Assembly (NCBI RefSeq): GCF_002878395.1
Contig: NC_061112.1
Coordinates: forward strand, 37,080,284-37,144,283
DNA length: 64,000 bases
Direction of reading: 5' to 3'
Source: Capsicum annuum
Lineage: Eukaryota; Streptophyta; Magnoliopsida; Solanales; Solanaceae
The notes under the pieces are model-generated. The model ran no database searches. It was not told the origin of the DNA and was given only the letters and a program-made list of their open reading frames with translations. Within the stretch, counting starts at the first letter, position 1, and the number at the start of each line of letters is the position of its first letter. Shown in pieces: positions 52,757 to 64,000 of the stretch. The position numbers were made by a program, and so were the translations under genes.

Positions 52757-54863
52757 TAGAAACGTAATTTCGTCCCTCCCCATGTCATTTTTACCCATTC
52801 TTATTTTATCCTATCGTGTACCCTCACCCATGTCATTATACCCCGCAAAATACAAAAAATAATAAACAAATAATAAAATAACTAATCCTATCTTATCCTA
52901 ACAACCTACCCAATAAAAAAATAACACCTCACCACTACCCCCTACCCCACGTTACCCCACCCCCCCTCTTTTTTTCTTGTCCAAGAAGAAAGGACCCAAA
53001 AAAAGAAAATACCATATATATATACACAGATACACAAAACAAAAAAAATAGAACAAAAAATGGATGAACAGTAACAAAAGAAAAATCAGCCTCCTCTCTA
53101 GACCTTCTCTCTAGACTCTCACTCTCTCTCTCAACAGATCTCGCCGGCGCCGCCTTCCCTCACGGACCACGATTTCTACTCCCTCTCCACTCTCTCTCTC
53201 TCTCCAAAAACTGAAAAGGAAAAGGCCTCCGTTCGCCGCCTCTCCGTCCGACCGACGACGGAAGCAATAACGCCGTCGTCACTGTCACCGTCAACCGTCC
53301 ACCGATCAGCGTCCAGCGAGCTAACCCGAGCTGCTCCAGCCGCCGACCCGACCCGATCTCCCTCCGGCAACAGCAGCAGGCGCCGGTCAACACCCAGCAC
53401 GCCGACGCGAGCAGCTCCACTAGCGTCTCGTATACTCCGTTTTCGGTTGCTGCCGAACATACCGGAGCTCCGGTGTAGCAAAGGGTCTCTTTTTTTTTAG
53501 TTCAAAATCCTCCGGAAAACATCCCCGAGCTTTGCCTCTTACTGCTTGATTGTTGGTCACTGTTCGGAGCTCGGATCGTACGGTTGGACGCCGAAATTTG
53601 ACTTTTTCGGTTTGGTTTTTTTTCTACTGTCAGTCCTCGGAGTTTTTCGTGTTGAAATTGTGTCAACATTTGTGATTTGGATTCCGCATCATGAGTTTTT
53701 TCTTCACTGGTTTTGGAGCTGTCCGATTATTATTTTAATACCGAGTTTGGTTTGTTCGTTGTGAGGTTCTCCGGTCGAGTATTTTGGTCTTCGGATTTCT
53801 TTATTATCGACAAGGATCAATTTCATCGAGGTCCATTTCTTCTAACCGAATCTTTAATTTATTTTGACTTTTTATTGATGTTGTGGGTGTGGATGATTTA
53901 TTTGTCGTGTGTTTGGTTTGAATCTTCGTTGTTTGTGTTGTGTTTGATGTTGGTTTCGGATTATGAGATGTGATTGAAAAATCGAAGCATGCACTAATCA
54001 TGTGGTTTAAAGGGAATTCGGGGCGCGAGTTTAAAAAATTGTTAAAGTGAATTAGGATTAATTTTGATTTATTGTTGTTTTGATTCGTCGTTATTGTTAC
54101 TTTCACGTCTAATTATCAATTTCATGATAGTATCATGGTAAGTCGAGCGGGTAGGCAAACGTAGGTCGGGCAAGCAAAATTTAGGAATAAGTGTTTCGTG
54201 GGATGTTGGAATGTGCGTGTGAATGTCTCTTTCTAGATTATCGTGTTTAATTTAGATGTATTTATTTAGCCGGGGAATGCTCCGAGATCATTTGTATTTA
54301 TTCATCGGGGAATGCCCCGACGTATCATGTTGGCGGAAAATAATCGTGATGAAGGTCCGTGGCGTCGGGTAAGGCATTGGAGCTTAGTCTAGATTTAGTT
54401 TAGACTAGGATTTATATTTTCGTATTTTTTTCTATTTTTCGGACTGTATAATTGGACTAGACTTTTACGTTTTTGGACTGTTTTGTTTTGTTTATTGTTT
54501 GATTATTTTGTGTTCTTTTGTGTGGTTTATACATTTCATAATGCCAAAATAGTCGATACACTTCACCAAGCGACCGTGGTCGAACCACGGGATCGAGGGG
54601 TGCCTAACACCTTCCCCTCGGTCAACAGAATTCCTTAGCCGGAATCTCTGTTCGCAAATCGGTTTAAGAGTCAAATGGTTTCGAAAAGGATTTTCCAAAG
54701 GTGACTTGGCACACCGGATTATGCCAAGTGGCAACTCTGAATAAAAAATACAAATAATCCTTTTCCGAAATAAATTTTTATTTCTTGTCACTTAAATAAT
54801 AAAACCTTTTCGAACTTTAAAATATATCCATTTTTTGGAGTACGTTAAAAAAGGGGTGTGACA
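52757..54863 (+). repeat. 5' LTR of a TAT/Ogre-type Ty3/gypsy element
   Basis: It ends GGGTGTGACA just before a tRNA-Arg-type PBS. The left boundary is uncertain. A TATA-like run (atatatatatacac) is at about 53013. It is followed by a CT-rich leader and an unusually G+C-rich block at 53140-53500, the only such block in the window. The latter half is T-rich. Confidence 0.6.
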
Positions 54864-54868
54864 GCTTC

Positions 54869-54886
54869 TGGCGACTCTGCTGGGGA
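54869..54886 (+). other. Primer-binding site, tRNA-Arg type
   Basis: TGGCGACTCTGCTGGGGA, five bases after the LTR end, is the primer site I associate with Ogre/TAT elements. It distinguishes this element from the tRNA-Met elements elsewhere in the window. Confidence 0.85.
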
Positions 54887-55484
54887 GCTATGACAAGTTT
54901 TCAGAATTCGAGCTATTTTTGGAGTCGTATAGGCTTTGTTTGGCATTACGAGTGTATAGGCATTATTTGTGATTTTGTTTGTGTTATTGTTTTCACTTTT
55001 GTGCGTTTTTCGTGCTCTTTATTTATAGTATTTATCCTATGTGTTACCGCTTTATATCTGTCATCATGAGTCCACCCCCCGGCCTTCTTTCTGCAACAAG
55101 TCCGTAGTACACGTGTTGTACACAACCACTAGTTGAGTCACCCTTATTTTGGGGGGGGGGGAGCCATCGGTGTTATGGATTAGGTGGAAACCAAAGCAAC
55201 CACTATCGACCATACGCTCCCCCGAACAGCCTTGTTAGTGAACCACAACGTAGGTCAGCCTTTAGGTCATGCTTATGTGCATCATATTGAGACCTAACGG
55301 GACCCACATGGCCCTTTGTAGGAGACTCCCCTCTAAAGCATCCCTACGTGCTAACTGTTGCATTTTTAAGGGTAACGTGGTCATTTGACGAGCTGATTTT
55401 TTGAAAAAAAAATTAGGAATAAGGTACGTAGGCAAAAACGAAAAAGAAAAAATATATATATAAAAAAAATAAGTCAAAAGCAAA
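54887..55484 (+). mobile_element. 5' leader of the TAT/Ogre element, truncated
   Basis: Noncoding leader with the phrases gacccacatggccctttgta and ggagactcccctctaaagca that I recall from Solanaceae TAT/Ogre leaders. An 11-G run lies at 55151-55161. At about 55480 it stops in an A-rich stretch and the minus-strand LTR of chromovirus F begins. Gag, pol and the 3' LTR are absent. Confidence 0.65.
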
Positions 55485-56129
55485 AACGACGGGGTGTCCG
55501 AAATTCGTTCGGAGTCCGATTTATGCAAACGAATGCAACCACACTAAATTTGACGCTCTGACGCGTTGGCGATATCATATTTTTCAAAAAATGTCATTTT
55601 CATAAGGTTGATCCCCGAAATCCGAAATTACAATTTTCCAAACCGAGGGTCGAAATGAGATTTAAAATCCGTAAAATCATACCAAACATGCTGACACTCT
55701 AAAATCGATATCTGAATCTATTGGGGAAGTCAGATTTTCCATCTGAGTTCGTTTCGATCAAATGTGGGTCCCACTCCCATATTTTCAATTTTTCAACTTT
55801 TTGATCAACAGGTCGAAATGAGCTCGAGTGCACCGAGACCCGAACCAAAGGTTTACTTAGCCTAAAATCGATATTCTGGATATGTTGGCGCAGTCCGTTC
55901 GGTCATCCATCGTACAAATCAAAATATATCTACATAAGTCCAAATTAAGTTCTTTAAGCCATCGAAATCCAAAATATATGATACCAAAATGCATCGAAAA
56001 TCATGCCAATCACTTCCACACCCTGAAAATATCATAATACAACTTCGGAGAGGAGTAAAATAGTCAAATCATATAAATTCACAAATTTTACAAATTTCAC
56101 GTATTTCATCAAATTTTTAGGTCGTTACA
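55485..56129 (-). repeat. 3' LTR stub of chromovirus F
   Basis: It aligns with 62820-63475 throughout, for example gatttatg.aaacgaa and gatatcatatttt.caaaaaa. It is cut at about 55485 against the TAT/Ogre leader. Confidence 0.88.
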
Positions 56130-56144
56130 TTATCTATCACTAAA

Positions 56145-56484
56145 AATTTAATTCATCCTCGAACTAAGGCAAGGAAATACCTGAATCAATGAAAAACTGG
56201 GGATAGCAACTACGCATATCAGACTCAACCTCTGAAGTAGCCTCATCTATAGGTTGATGTCACCACTGGACCTTAACCACAAGGATCACTCTAGAGCGCA
56301 ACCGCCTAACATTCCTAGCCAAAAAGGAAACCGATTTCTCCATAAAGGACAACTGCTTATCTAACTGAACCGACTCCCAACGAATGACATGAGACTCATC
56401 AGGAATATAGCAACGAAGCATAGAAACATGAAAAACTAGATGAACAGCAAATAGATCAAGGGGAAAAACCAACTCATAATCCAC
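56145..56484 (-). pseudogene. pol: Chromovirus F integrase end and chromodomain
   Basis: The open stretch 56484-56260 has FAVHLVFHVSMLRCYIPDES, VARNVRRLRSR-type spacing and VVKVQW, then a stop where the domain continues with PIDEATSEVE and CYPQFF. The V-x-V-x-W and E-A-T-x-E pattern marks a chromodomain with the usual Trp changed to Ser. Confidence 0.8.
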
Positions 56485-56496
56485 ATCACCAACAGT

Positions 56497-57478
56497 TCAA
56501 AGAATCTCAAATGGACCAATATACCTGAGACTAAGCTTGCCTCTCTTCCCAAACCTCATCACACCCTTCATGAGTGAAACTTGAAGGAAAACATGATTAC
56601 CTACAAGAAATCTCAAGGAACGAAGTCTACGATCTGCATAACACTTCTGCCTACTTTGAACCGCTCTAAGTTTATCCTGAGTGACCCGTATTCTATCCAA
56701 TGACTCACGAAGAAAGTCCGCACCTGGAGGTCTCACCTCTGAAACATTAAACCAACCCACTGGGGAGCGACAACGCCTACCATACAACGTCTCAAAAAGA
56801 TTCATATCAATACTAGAATTGTAGCTATTACTATATGTAAACTCTACTAAAGCCAAATACTGCTCCCACTGGCCACCAAAATCCATCGCGCACACGTGAA
56901 ATATATCCTTCAAAACCTGGATAGTCCGCTCTGACTGGCCATCAGTCTGGGGGTGAAACGCTGTGCTAAGATCAACCTGAGTACCCAACTCATCCTGAAA
57001 AGTCTTCCAAAAGTGAGATGTGAACACAAAACCTCGATCTGAAATAATGGACACCGACACACCATGCAGACGATAATCTCATGAATGAATATATGGGCTA
57101 ACCTCTCAGCGTTGAATGAGACCTGAACTGGAAAAAAATGAGCTAACTTGGTCAATCGATCCATGATGACCCAACCACTGTCAGAACAAAGAGAAGTACG
57201 AGGCAACCCAGTCACGAAGTCCATAGTAATCTGTTCCCACTTCCACTCGGGAATAGGTAACTCTAAAGCAAACCACCAGGTCTCATATACTTGGCCTTCA
57301 CCCGCTGAAAACATAGGCAACGAGCCACAAAATCCATTATATCACGCCTCATACGACCCCATAAGTAGTGTTGTCTCAAATCACTATACATCTTAGTCAT
57401 ACCTAGATGGATGGAATATCTGGAACAATGGGCCTCCTCCAAGATCAACCTAATCCAATCACCATTCGCGGCACACAA
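56497..57478 (-). pseudogene. pol: Chromovirus F integrase, two frames
   Basis: The zinc-binding half (EEAHCSRYSIHLGMTKMYSD, then VARCLCFQRVKAKYMRPGG, with the second Cys out of place) lies at 57478-57263. The core (57320-56910) has WVIMDRLTKLAHFFPV with the first Asp. A frameshift near 57060 moves to 57060-56497, with SIISDRGFVFTSHFWKTFQD (second Asp), FHPQTDGQSERTIQVLKD (Glu) and YSNSYNSSIDMNLFETLYG. All three catalytic residues are present but not in one frame. Confidence 0.85.
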
Positions 57479-57489
57479 ACTCAGCCCCC

Positions 57490-58150
57490 AATCCTCAAAA
57501 ATTTATCTGAATTAAGTGAGTATTCTCTAATCTCCCCACTCAATACCTTATCTCAAATCAACATCAATATAACATCATCAAACTGATAAGCTCGAATATA
57601 CTCTATCAAAGATGATCTAGCCTCCATAAATGCCAAAACATGCCCCGGTGTCGAAATATCAAGCCTAACCATCAGGTTAGCTAAAGAATGAACCTCTAAG
57701 GCCAATGGCCTCTCCTAAGTCAAACGATACACCAAGCTACCTATGCTAGTCGACTTTTGGCTCAAGCCATCCACAACCATATTAGTCTTGCCCTGATGGT
57801 AGAGAAAAGTCAAGTCATAATCCTTAAGCAACTCAAGCCAACGATGCTACCTCATATGAAGATCTCGTTAGTAAAGAAGTACTGAAGGCTACGATGATCT
57901 GAGAAGATCTCACAACTGACTCCATAAAAGTAGTTCCTTTATAACTTCAAGGCAAACAGAACTGCGCACAACACCAAATCATGGGTAGGATAATTCCTCT
58001 CATGAGGCTCCAATCTTGACGAGACGCATACACAATTACCTTGCCATCCTGCATCAACACAACCCCTAACCCAAAATATGAAGCATTATAAAAGACAATA
58101 AAGCGCACGCCCTCCTTGGATAAAGCCAATATAGGAGCTGAAGTCAACAA
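57490..58150 (-). pseudogene. pol: Chromovirus F RNase H, broken
   Basis: RIVFYNASYFGLGVVLMQDG-like sequence at 58110-58045 has Asn for the first catalytic Asp (FYNAS instead of YCDAS). Downstream are HERNYPTHDLVLCAVLFALK (split by a frameshift near 58010) and DHRSLQYFF near 57900-57870. The last part is heavily broken by stops. Confidence 0.78.
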
Positions 58151-58860
58151 ATCCTTGAGCTTTTGAAAGCTCGCCTCACAATATCATACCACTAGAAGGA
58201 ATTCTTCTTCTGAGTCAACTTGGTCGACGAAGCTGTAATGGAAGAGAAACCCTCAACAAAACACTAATAATACCCCGCTAAGACAATAAAACTTTGAATC
58301 TCGGTGGATGAAGTAGGTCTAGCCCAATCACAAACTGCTGCAACCTTAGCTGGATCAACCGTAAACCTTCCTTAGTCATCATATGGTCCAAGAAAAAAAT
58401 TAACTCCAACCAAAACTTGTACTTAGAGAACTTAGCATACAACTTCTTATCCCTCAATCTCTAAAGCATAATCCACAAATGATCCTCATGCTCAACTTTA
58501 TTCATGGAATAAACCAAGATATCATCTATAAATTCCATAACAAAGGAGTCAAGATACGATCGAAACATCTAGTTCATCAACTTCATGAACGCGGCAGGGG
58601 CCTGGGTCAACCCAAAAGACATGACTAAGAACTCATAATGACCATATCGAGCCCAAAAATCAGTTTTCAGAATATCCAAAGCTCTAATCCTCAACTGGTG
58701 ATAACCAGACCTTAAATCAATCTTCGAAAACACCACAACACCCTGAAGCTGATCAAACAAATCATCGATGTGAGAAAGCAGATACTTATTCTTAACCATC
58801 ACCTTATTCAACTGTCAATAATCAATACACATCCGCATAGACCCATCCTTTCTCTTTACA
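58151..58860 (-). pseudogene. pol: Chromovirus F reverse transcriptase, C-terminal two thirds
   Basis: The open stretch 58811-58569 has [40 protein letters not shown] and [17 protein letters not shown] stop follows at 58569-58571, then [20 protein letters not shown] with the catalytic box intact (about 58535). The thumb is split by stops and frameshifts between 58470 and 58200. Confidence 0.85.
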
Positions 58861-59555
58861 AATAAGACAGGCGCACCCCAAGGTGAAATACTAGGTCGAA
58901 TAAATCTTTTATCCAATGACTCCCATAACTGATCCTTCAGTTCCTTAAGCTTTGTTGGGGCCATCCTATAAGGAGGAATAAAAATAGGCTTGGTGACTGA
59001 CTCAACATCAATAATAAAATCAATATCTCGATCCAAAGGCATACTAAGCAAGTCCGTAGGGAACACATCTATAAACTCACAGACAACACAGACAGAATCC
59101 AAAGAAGGAGGTAAAACAACACTGGTGTAATAAATATGGTTCAAGTACGATAAACATCCCCTCTCAACTAATTTACGAGCCTGAACATAAGATATGACCC
59201 TTGTAGGACTCGAATGAAGTGTACCCTTCCAAGCTATTCTTGGCACATTCGACGAAGCTAAAGTCAAAGTCCTGGCATAACAATCTAAGATAGCATGATA
59301 AGGAGACAACCAATCCATACCCAAAATAACATCAAAATTGATCATATCTAACACAAGCAAGTCTATTAAAATATCACGCTCGGCAAAAGTCACAACACAA
59401 GATCGATGTACCCAATCCAACACTAAAGAACCACCTACCGGGGTAGATACACGAATAGGCATAGAAAGAGGCTCAGTAACAGAATCAAAACCTGAAGCAA
59501 AATACACAGATGCATAGAAAAAAGTCGATCCGGGGATCAAATAATACAGATGCAA
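58815..59555 (-). pseudogene. pol: Chromovirus F protease and RT fingers, long open stretch
   Basis: The 246-residue stretch begins at the protease active site, which reads [14 protein letters not shown] (Asp replaced by Ile where the family has DPGSTFSYVS). It continues with [20 protein letters not shown], the linker and the RT start: [40 protein letters not shown] and [20 protein letters not shown]. It ends in a stop where DYRQLNK is expected. Confidence 0.85.
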
Positions 59556-59579
59556 GTCTGAAAAAATTAAGGAAGGTAC

Positions 59580-60330
59580 CTGTAATCACAGCATCAGAAG
59601 CCTCTTCCTCAGGTCTGGCTGGTATAGCATAACACTATCCATGACTACCAACTGGCTGAGTAGCCCCACAACTACCAATACAGGCTTTATTATCCTTACC
59701 TCTTGCACCTTTGGTAGAACACCTACCTCTCCCAGCTGAAATAGGAATAACTCTAAACACACGACAAAAATAGTCCTTAGCCACATAGCCAATCTCATCA
59801 CACACATAGCAACCTTTATGACCAATCTTAACAAGAAAAAGTACAACTGAGCCCTAACGGACACCTTGAACTGCTGAACTAGAAAATTCACTAGCTGAAC
59901 TCTATAAAATCACCTGCACTGGCCTACCATGGTATCCACGAGATTCTCTAAAATCTCTGCCTTGAGAGGTTTGAGCCCTGAACTCATCAAAACGTCGCGC
60001 CTTCTTGGCGCCTCCCTGAGATGCACTAATAATACCCTCTGTCATCTTACCGTGATCCACAATACTCTAAAGAGGAGCTCCAAGAATAATCATCTGAGAT
60101 GTAGCCAACTAAAGAGAAATATCCAAACACTTCACGAACTTTTTAACCTTCCTAAACTTGATGGAAAAGATATTATAGGAATATTTGGATAGGGCATGAA
60201 AGAATGTCTTATACTCAAAAATTGTCATGGAATCCTGCTCTAAATGATCAAACTCATCCCACATAAGATCTCACAACTGAAAGGCACAAATCTCTCTAGA
60301 AAGACATTAACAAACTGATCCTATGACAAC
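59580..60330 (-). pseudogene. gag: Chromovirus F gag, C-terminal part, broken
   Basis: On the minus strand FVNVFLERFVPFSCEILWDE-like sequence starts near 60310. It continues with FEYKTFFHALSKYSYNI and a basic segment (GAKKARRFDEFRAQTSQGRD) near 60000. Near 59815 is a zinc-knuckle remnant CYVCDEIGYVAKDYF in which His is Tyr and the last Cys is lost. Stops occur throughout. The N-terminus is not clear. Confidence 0.7.
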
Positions 60331-60614
60331 TCAGGAGCATCAACAAGCCTACAACTGACAAATTATATCCACTAATTTGTCATAGCATCTCTCAACTGAT
60401 ATGTAGTATAAGTCACACCATCCGCGCAGAAAGAGTAAAACACAACTCAGAACACAAGATATAAAAGAATTCTCATGATAAGAAATAAAATGAAGGAAAT
60501 TTCCTAAATACATCGTATAGCCTCTCAAAGATAGATACGGACGTCTACGTACCGATCCGTGAGACTCTATTAGACATCTCGTTCTTACACCATTGAGACC
60601 AAGGAAACCTGGTT

Positions 60615-60627
60615 GCTCTAATACCAA
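60615..60627 (-). other. Primer-binding site of chromovirus F, tRNA-Met type
   Basis: The minus strand reads TTGGTATTAGAGC, one base different from TTGGTATCAGAGC, two bases inside the LTR end. Confidence 0.85.
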
Positions 60628-60629
60628 TT

Positions 60630-63475
60630 TGTCAAGACCCAAAAGAAGGGTCATGATGGCACTTGTTGTGGCGTACCTTGACAAGTAAGCCTATCACTTA
60701 ACTGATACAAAAAAGAAGAAAAAATAGAAATATCCTATGGTAAGACTTCTAGAACGAAGACAAACCATATAAGTAATCATAACAATATGGAAAGAACTTA
60801 TCTAAAATACCAATCATGCCCAAAACCCAGTGTCAATAGTGTAAGAACTACTAATACAATCCAAGAGTCGAATGCATCAAAAAAATAACCACAAAAAAAT
60901 ATAACTGTCTATGAATACTAATAAGGACATAACAACTATAGAAAAATAGAGGTGAACTTCGGACGCGTGAATGTCCAACCACTACCTTGGAAGCTTCAAC
61001 AACCGCCTGATTCAATCAAGCTGAGGAGCACTTGAACTAAGACCTGCACTGAAAGGACGCAATAAGCATGAGTACGGTCCACTTGTACTCAGTAGGTATC
61101 ATAGGCCGACCAAGCAAAGTAGTAAATAAAGCATACAAAATATACACTAAAGGCACGTCACCTGCAATCAGAAAATGTCCCACAATGGTAGCCCACACCG
61201 TTTGCACTAACAGTTTTAATATATCTCACATATATTACAACAATATACTAAGGTATAGAACACAAGTATACGTTATGTCACGTATAAATAGAATAAGAGA
61301 GAACATGTAGATACAAGATCATCAAATACAAGTAAAAGAAGGTAAGACAAATACATAGATAACAAGGCAATACAACACAACATAAATACAATACAGTAAG
61401 TGCAATGTATATGATGATGATGATGCACGAGGTCATCGCACAACCTTCGGGATCATCACACAATCTCCGTATACACCTAAGGAGCTAAACCTTTCCTACG
61501 TAGGACCCATGGGGGGTTCGTCAACATGTATACAATCCATATATCTCATATCTCCTGTTTGACTTATACCTCAAAAAGGATTTTATAAGGTGTTACAGTA
61601 TTTTTTTTAAAAGGTGTTGCCAGTATTTCTCAAATGTTGTCACGGTTGTACCAATGTTTCATGAATGAGTATGATATGAGGATGTAATGATCACAACTAA
61701 TCACAATGAGTATTTTCACAACCAACCACAATGATATATTTTCATAACCACGTGAGCCTGATCCACTCATTATTTTAGTTTCATCCATGAATTTCCACAT
61801 CTCATATGTCAAATAAAGTATGAATATAATCATAATACATCAATGATACCATATTAAGCATCTTAACAATACAATACAATTATTCACATGTATTCAAGGC
61901 TATTAACATCACATAGGACTCGACACGGTCTCACATATCACATAATAACTCAACTTCGACAGTCATATCATATATAGGCCCCCACACGGGCACAACACAT
62001 AAATAGCCATTTTCATGATTAGTTTCCACCCTTAATATGTATTTTGTATCATCATTTACTACCCAGCTCAGTCTGAAAAAGTTAAGCCATAACCTACCTC
62101 GAAAGCCAAATCGGTCCACTATACTTGAACCCGCGACCCTACTTTTCATGAATAATTCCAAACTTCACTAAAAATATCAAACATAAAATCTACGCATCAA
62201 GACAAAACCAACAACACCCATATTGACTACTTTTGGTTCGAGGTCAAAACGAACCCCAAAATGGGTTTCTGAAAAAGAAGGGCAAAATCGAAACTTTATT
62301 TCAAAAATATGTTCTCCAAATTTTTGGGAACCTATAGCTAAAAATCTAAGTTAAACTGATTAACAAACGGAGTTCAACTTGAAAAAAAAACTATTTTTGA
62401 GCTTTGCCGGGTAAAATCTTTGAAATCCAGGTTAAAATCAAGAATCAGAGTTGTTTTGAAAGGCAAATTCATGAAAAATTAGTAATTATAAGATAAAAAT
62501 ATTATTCAAGTGAAAATAAGTGAAATTTGGTCTAAAATCATGTCCTAAGATTTTTGGGGTTTTGAGAAATTTATCAAGAAATTACTAAGAAAAGAGTGAA
62601 TTCTTATCTTTAATCCGTAATAAAACCAAGAAAAAGGTGTTAATCTAGCTTTTCAAGCTCCCGCAAGCTTCACTTTTAAGCTCCCAAACTATTTAAGGTT
62701 TAACTCTCAAGAGGCAAGATGAAAAATGTGCAAAATGGATCCAAAACTATTTATAAGTGCAGAAAATCTGCACTGAAACAACCAAAAAAGCTGCAGTTTT
62801 TTATTTTGTTAAAGTCCACTCCGGACTTCGATGGGGTGTTCAAGATTCGTTCAGAATCCGATTTATGTAAACGAACTATGCAACCACACTAAATTTGATG
62901 CTCCAGACACGTTGGAGATATCATATTTTCCAAAAAACATCGTTTTCATAAAGTTGACTCCCGAAATCCAAAATTACAAGTTTCCAAATCGAGGGTCAAA
63001 ATGAGATTTAAAATCCATAAAATCATACCAAACATGCTAACATCCTAAAATCGACAATCTGGATCTGCTGGGGAAGTCGGATTTTCCATCCGAGCTCGTT
63101 TCGATCAAATATGGGTCCCACTCTCATATTTTCAATTTTTCAACTTTTCGATCAATTGGTCAAAATGAACTCAAGTGCATCGGTACCCGAACCAAAGGTC
63201 AACCTAACCTAAAATCAATATTCCGGAGCTGTTGGTGCAGTCCATTTGGCCATCTATCACACGGATCAAAAGATATCTATATAAGTCCAAATTAAGGCTC
63301 TTTAAGCCATCAAAACCCACAATATTGCATAAATGATACCAAAATGAATTGAAAATTATGTCAATCACTCCCACACCCCAAAACTATCATAATGTAACTA
63401 CGGGGAGGGGTAAAATAGTTAAATAACATAAAATCATAAATTTCACATATTTCATCAAATTTTTAGGTCGTTACA
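60630..63475 (-). repeat. 5' LTR of chromovirus F
   Basis: Length is 2846 bp. On the minus strand it starts TGTAACGACC and ends GGGTCTTGACA next to the PBS. It contains phrases shared with other Tekay-type LTRs of this window (gatatcatatttt, ccaaatttttggg). Confidence 0.88.
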
Positions 63476-63480
63476 ATGTA

Positions 63481-64000
63481 GGTCGGCTTTGAATTTTTTT
63501 TTAGGTAAGGGTTAGGTTTAATTGTATTATCGTAATATCTCTATTAGTTTGTTATTTGTGGTAGTGTACAGTTCGTAGATGAATCTAGATCGGCTTTGAG
63601 AAATTTTTGTGAGTAAAATTTAAGTTTATTTGTATTGTTTTGATATCACTTTTATTGTATTATTTTGTTATAGTTTACTGGTGATAGATAAATATTGGTC
63701 GGCTTTGAGAAATTTTTTTTATGTAAAGGTTAGATTTAGTTGTATTATTTTGATATCTCTATTGTCTTATTCGGTTTAGTTGTATTATTTTGATATCTCT
63801 ATTGTCTTATTATTTTGTTGTTGTTTATAGACGGTAGATGAGTGTCAGGCGACTTTTTGAAAAACTTTTTGTGTGCAAAGATTAGCTTTAATTGTATTAT
63901 TTTGATGTCTCTATCATTGTATTATTTCGTTGCAATTTACAGATAGTAGATGAATGTCGATCGACTTTTAAATTTTTTGATAAAGATTAGGTTTAATAAA
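63481..64000 (+). repeat. Tandem array of about 110-bp units, continues past the right edge
   Basis: Units begin at 63481, 63588, 63697, about 63847 and 63959 with (g/a)(g/a)tcg(g/a)cttt. Each contains tttaattgtattat..t.atatct and, later, a gtagatga(a/g)t.t. segment. The third unit is longer (150 bp) because a 41-bp stretch ending ctctattgtcttatt is doubled (about 63746-63831). The array begins about five bases after the LTR of chromovirus F. Confidence 0.88.

Larger units (their letters stand above)
55485..63475 (-). mobile_element. Chromovirus F (minus strand, Tekay/Del-type), 3' LTR truncated
   Basis: On the minus strand: 5' LTR 63475-60630, PBS 60627-60615, gag, protease, RT, RNase H, integrase, chromodomain, a decayed PPT, and a 3' LTR stub (56129-55485). 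The LTR starts match (TGTAACGACCTAAAAATTTG at 63475 and 56129). The stub covers about the first 645 bp of the 2846-bp LTR. Many in-frame stops. Confidence 0.9.

Noticed and set aside
53160..53481. Arg/Gly-rich open stretches on the minus strand in the G+C-rich block
   Set aside because: Two overlapping frames are open only because the block is G+C-rich. No domain was seen, and the block is better explained as part of a TAT/Ogre LTR.
55151..55161. Run of eleven G as a possible G-quadruplex
   Set aside because: A single uninterrupted homopolymer, possibly a sequencing or assembly error, with no further G runs close by.
60349..60684. Minus-strand ORF of 111 residues across the PBS of chromovirus F
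   Set aside because: It spans the LTR end and PBS and is Cys/Leu-rich without a domain. The expected gag is in other frames downstream.

Overview
This is plant nuclear DNA made almost entirely of retroelements. The organism is a flowering plant, and I infer Solanaceae (pepper, tomato, potato or tobacco relatives). The basis is the combination of several Ty3/gypsy chromoviruses of the Tekay/Del type, an Athila-like element, a TAT/Ogre-type leader, and a pararetrovirus that resembles the solendovirus/soymovirus side of Caulimoviridae. The family assignment is from memory of these element types and was not tested. The DNA is A+T-rich. No rRNA, tRNA, CRISPR array or intact host gene was recognised.

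Layout, left to right. 1-4075: 5' part of an Athila-like element on the minus strand (protease, gag, tRNA-Asp-type PBS, 5' LTR) that runs off the left edge. 4521-14019: complete but decayed chromovirus A (+), with two LTRs, PBS, gag-pol with chromodomain, PPT and a perfect 5-bp target duplication TTAAC. 14950-23660: decayed chromovirus B (+), whose 3' LTR has lost about 1 kb. 24190-28480: chromovirus C (+), only the 3' half of pol plus a probable 3' LTR. 28483-42917: chromovirus D (minus), with a collapsed interior and long LTRs. Its left LTR is split by chromovirus E (+, 29285-36561), the best preserved element here. The equivalent unbroken site in D's other LTR confirms that insertion.

44699-51804: an endogenous pararetrovirus. 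It starts exactly at a tRNA-Met primer-binding site and carries coat-protein-like, movement-protein-like, RT/RNase H and transactivator-like reading frames, a promoter with a doubled 27-bp motif, a leader with a long-range stem, and an array of very small coiled-coil ORFs joined by overlapping or abutting stop and start codons. All viral genes are broken. Read as a circle, this is close to one genome opened at the minus-strand discontinuity. The small-ORF array, with a visible internal duplication, is the least familiar part of the window.

51805-52760 holds a short stretch with plausible splice sites that may be a host gene remnant. About 52757-55480 is the LTR and leader of a TAT/Ogre element with a tRNA-Arg-type PBS. 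It is cut off by the truncated 3' LTR of chromovirus F (minus, 55485-63475). The window ends in a tandem array of about 110-bp units (63481-64000).

None of the coding regions looks able to make a full product. The genes therefore do not work together as a system. The window records insertion, nesting, LTR shrinkage and internal deletion.
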